This document shows, piece by piece, positions 63,188-64,000 of a stretch of DNA of 64,000 bases. The position numbers were made by a program, and so were the translations under genes. The stretch comes from Bradyrhizobium genosp. L (GTDB lineage Bacteria > Pseudomonadota > Alphaproteobacteria > Rhizobiales > Xanthobacteraceae). The stretch is from the NCBI RefSeq assembly GCF_015624485.1, contig NZ_CP061378.1:4836001-4900000 (forward strand). Reading direction: 5' to 3'. A model generated the notes under the pieces. The model searched no databases. It was not told the origin of the DNA and worked only from the letters and a program-made list of their open reading frames with translations. Positions within the stretch are counted from its first letter, which is position 1. The number at the start of each line of letters is the position of its first letter.

Positions 63188-64000
63188 GTGAAGAACCTTC
63201 TCACCGATATTGCCGGCGTCAGCGTCGGCCACGCCGACGACGCAAGCCTCGCCTCGGGCGTCACCGCGATCATCTTCGATCGCCCCGCGGTGGCCTCGAT
63301 CGATGTCCGCGGCGGCGGTCCCGGCACCCGCGAGGACGCGCTGCTGGCGCCACACAATGTCGTCGAGGCGATCGACGCCATCACGCTGTCCGGCGGCTCC
63401 GCGCTCGGGCTCGATGCCGCAGGCGGCGTGCAGGCCTGGCTCGCCGAGCGCGGCCGCGGCTTTCGCATTCGCGATGCGGTGATCCCGATCGTGCCCGGCG
63501 CGATCTGCTTCGATTTGCTTAATGGCGGCAACAAGTCCTGGGGCCGCTTTCCGCCCTATCGCGATCTCGGCTATGCGGCCGCGGATGCGGCAGGCGGCGA
63601 CTTCCGCCTCGGCAGCGTCGGCGCCGGCATGGGCGCGACCACGGCGAATCTGAAGGGCGGGCTCGGCTCCGCCTCGGCGTGGACCGATGACGGCGTCACG
63701 GTCGCAGCACTGGCCGTCGTCAACGCGGTCGGCAGCGTGACGGTCGGCTCCGGCCCCTGGTTCTGGGCCGCGCCGTTCGAGATCGACGGCGAGTTCGGTG
63801 GCCGCGGCCTGCCGCCGGCGTTCACGCCGGACATGCTCAAACCGCGATTGAAGGGCGGCGCGGACGCCACTGCTGCCGAGAACACCACGCTGGTCGTGGT
63901 CGTCACCGACGCGCAGCTGACGAAGCCGCAGGCCAAGCGCCTGGCGATGATAGCGCAGACCGGCATGGCACGCGCGATCTATCCGGTGCACGCCCCGCTC
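63188..64000 (+). CDS. P1-family (S58) peptidase / DmpA-like aminopeptidase, 3' end cut off by the window
   Basis: A GTG start gives MKNLLTDIAGVSVGHADD, which together with IDVRGGGPGTREDALL and AITLSGGSALGLDAAGGVQAWL matches the P1/DmpA peptidase family. VGAGMGATTANLKGGLGSAS and VAALAVVNAVGSV hold the conserved Asn and Ser regions around the self-cleavage site. These enzymes are self-processing aminopeptidases or amidases. The gene is open to the last base of the window. Confidence 0.85.
   Translation, partial: MKNLLTDIAGVSVGHADDASLASGVTAIIFDRPAVASIDVRGGGPGTREDALLAPHNVVEAIDAITLSGGSALGLDAAGGVQAWLAERGRGFRIRDAVIPIVPGAICFDLLNGGNKSWGRFPPYRDLGYAAADAAGGDFRLGSVGAGMGATTANLKGGLGSASAWTDDGVTVAALAVVNAVGSVTVGSGPWFWAAPFEIDGEFGGRGLPPAFTPDMLKPRLKGGADATAAENTTLVVVVTDAQLTKPQAKRLAMIAQTGMARAIYPVHAPL

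Overview
The window is high-GC (mostly mid-60s percent), densely coded chromosomal DNA from an alphaproteobacterium, most probably Bradyrhizobium or a close relative. This rests on the groESL layout with a HrcA-type CIRCE element, a usg gene, the form-II-like cox cluster, a livHMGFK-type transporter, protocatechuate (pca) genes, and many intergenic palindromic repeats of the types abundant in that group. The genus is inferred from gene content, not from a marker gene. No rRNA, tRNA or CRISPR array was seen.

Layout. 1-7.4 kb: catabolic and detoxification enzymes (crotonase, lipase, quinone oxidoreductase, DsbA-like isomerase, GST), a short methionine-synthase-like protein, gpt and a CinA-type protein. 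7.5-13.2 kb: a probable operon of circularly permuted ATP-grasp, alpha-E, transglutaminase-like, AhpD-like and Anbu (ancestral proteasome beta homologue) proteins plus an SDR, with a sigma-54-type promoter motif in front. 13.4-16.3 kb: an MFS transporter and a nucleoside transporter whose 3' end runs into an IS1595-like transposase relic. 16.3-17.7 kb: an AT-richer islet with a PD-(D/E)XK-like ORF and a DUF2335 membrane protein, closed by a frameshifted relic. 17.7-21.1 kb: cupin protein, usg and groES-groEL. 21.1-26.2 kb: a GIY-YIG gene framed by palindromic repeat arms, AMP nucleosidase, and an aldehyde dehydrogenase/DUF779 pair with an AcoR-like regulator. 26.4-37.3 kb: an L,D-transpeptidase-like protein, two glycosyltransferases, small exported proteins, DUF72/DUF488, PhzF, and a GntR-MFS-amidohydrolase operon. 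37.4-42.4 kb: TetR-HlyD-ABC ATPase-permease-adenylate cyclase operon. 42.7-46 kb: a duplicated-domain protein, DUF2000, a hydrolase and a DUF4189 protein. 46-53.1 kb: a CO-dehydrogenase-type cluster (coxG, coxS, coxM, coxD, coxE, two XdhC/CoxI halves, a molybdopterin-binding/nucleotidyltransferase fusion) lacking the large subunit coxL. 53.3-56.7 kb: pcaB, pcaD and pcaC with a reversed toxin-antitoxin pair inserted. 57.9-63.1 kb: a complete branched-chain-amino-acid-type ABC transporter closed by a strong terminator, then the start of a P1-family peptidase that runs off the window.

The points most worth a second look are the Anbu/ATP-grasp operon with its RpoN-type promoter, the foreign islet with an unrecognised two-gene pair, the GIY-YIG gene carried between repeat arms, the cox operon without coxL and with short tandem duplications over two of its stop codons, and a roughly 250-bp composite hairpin.
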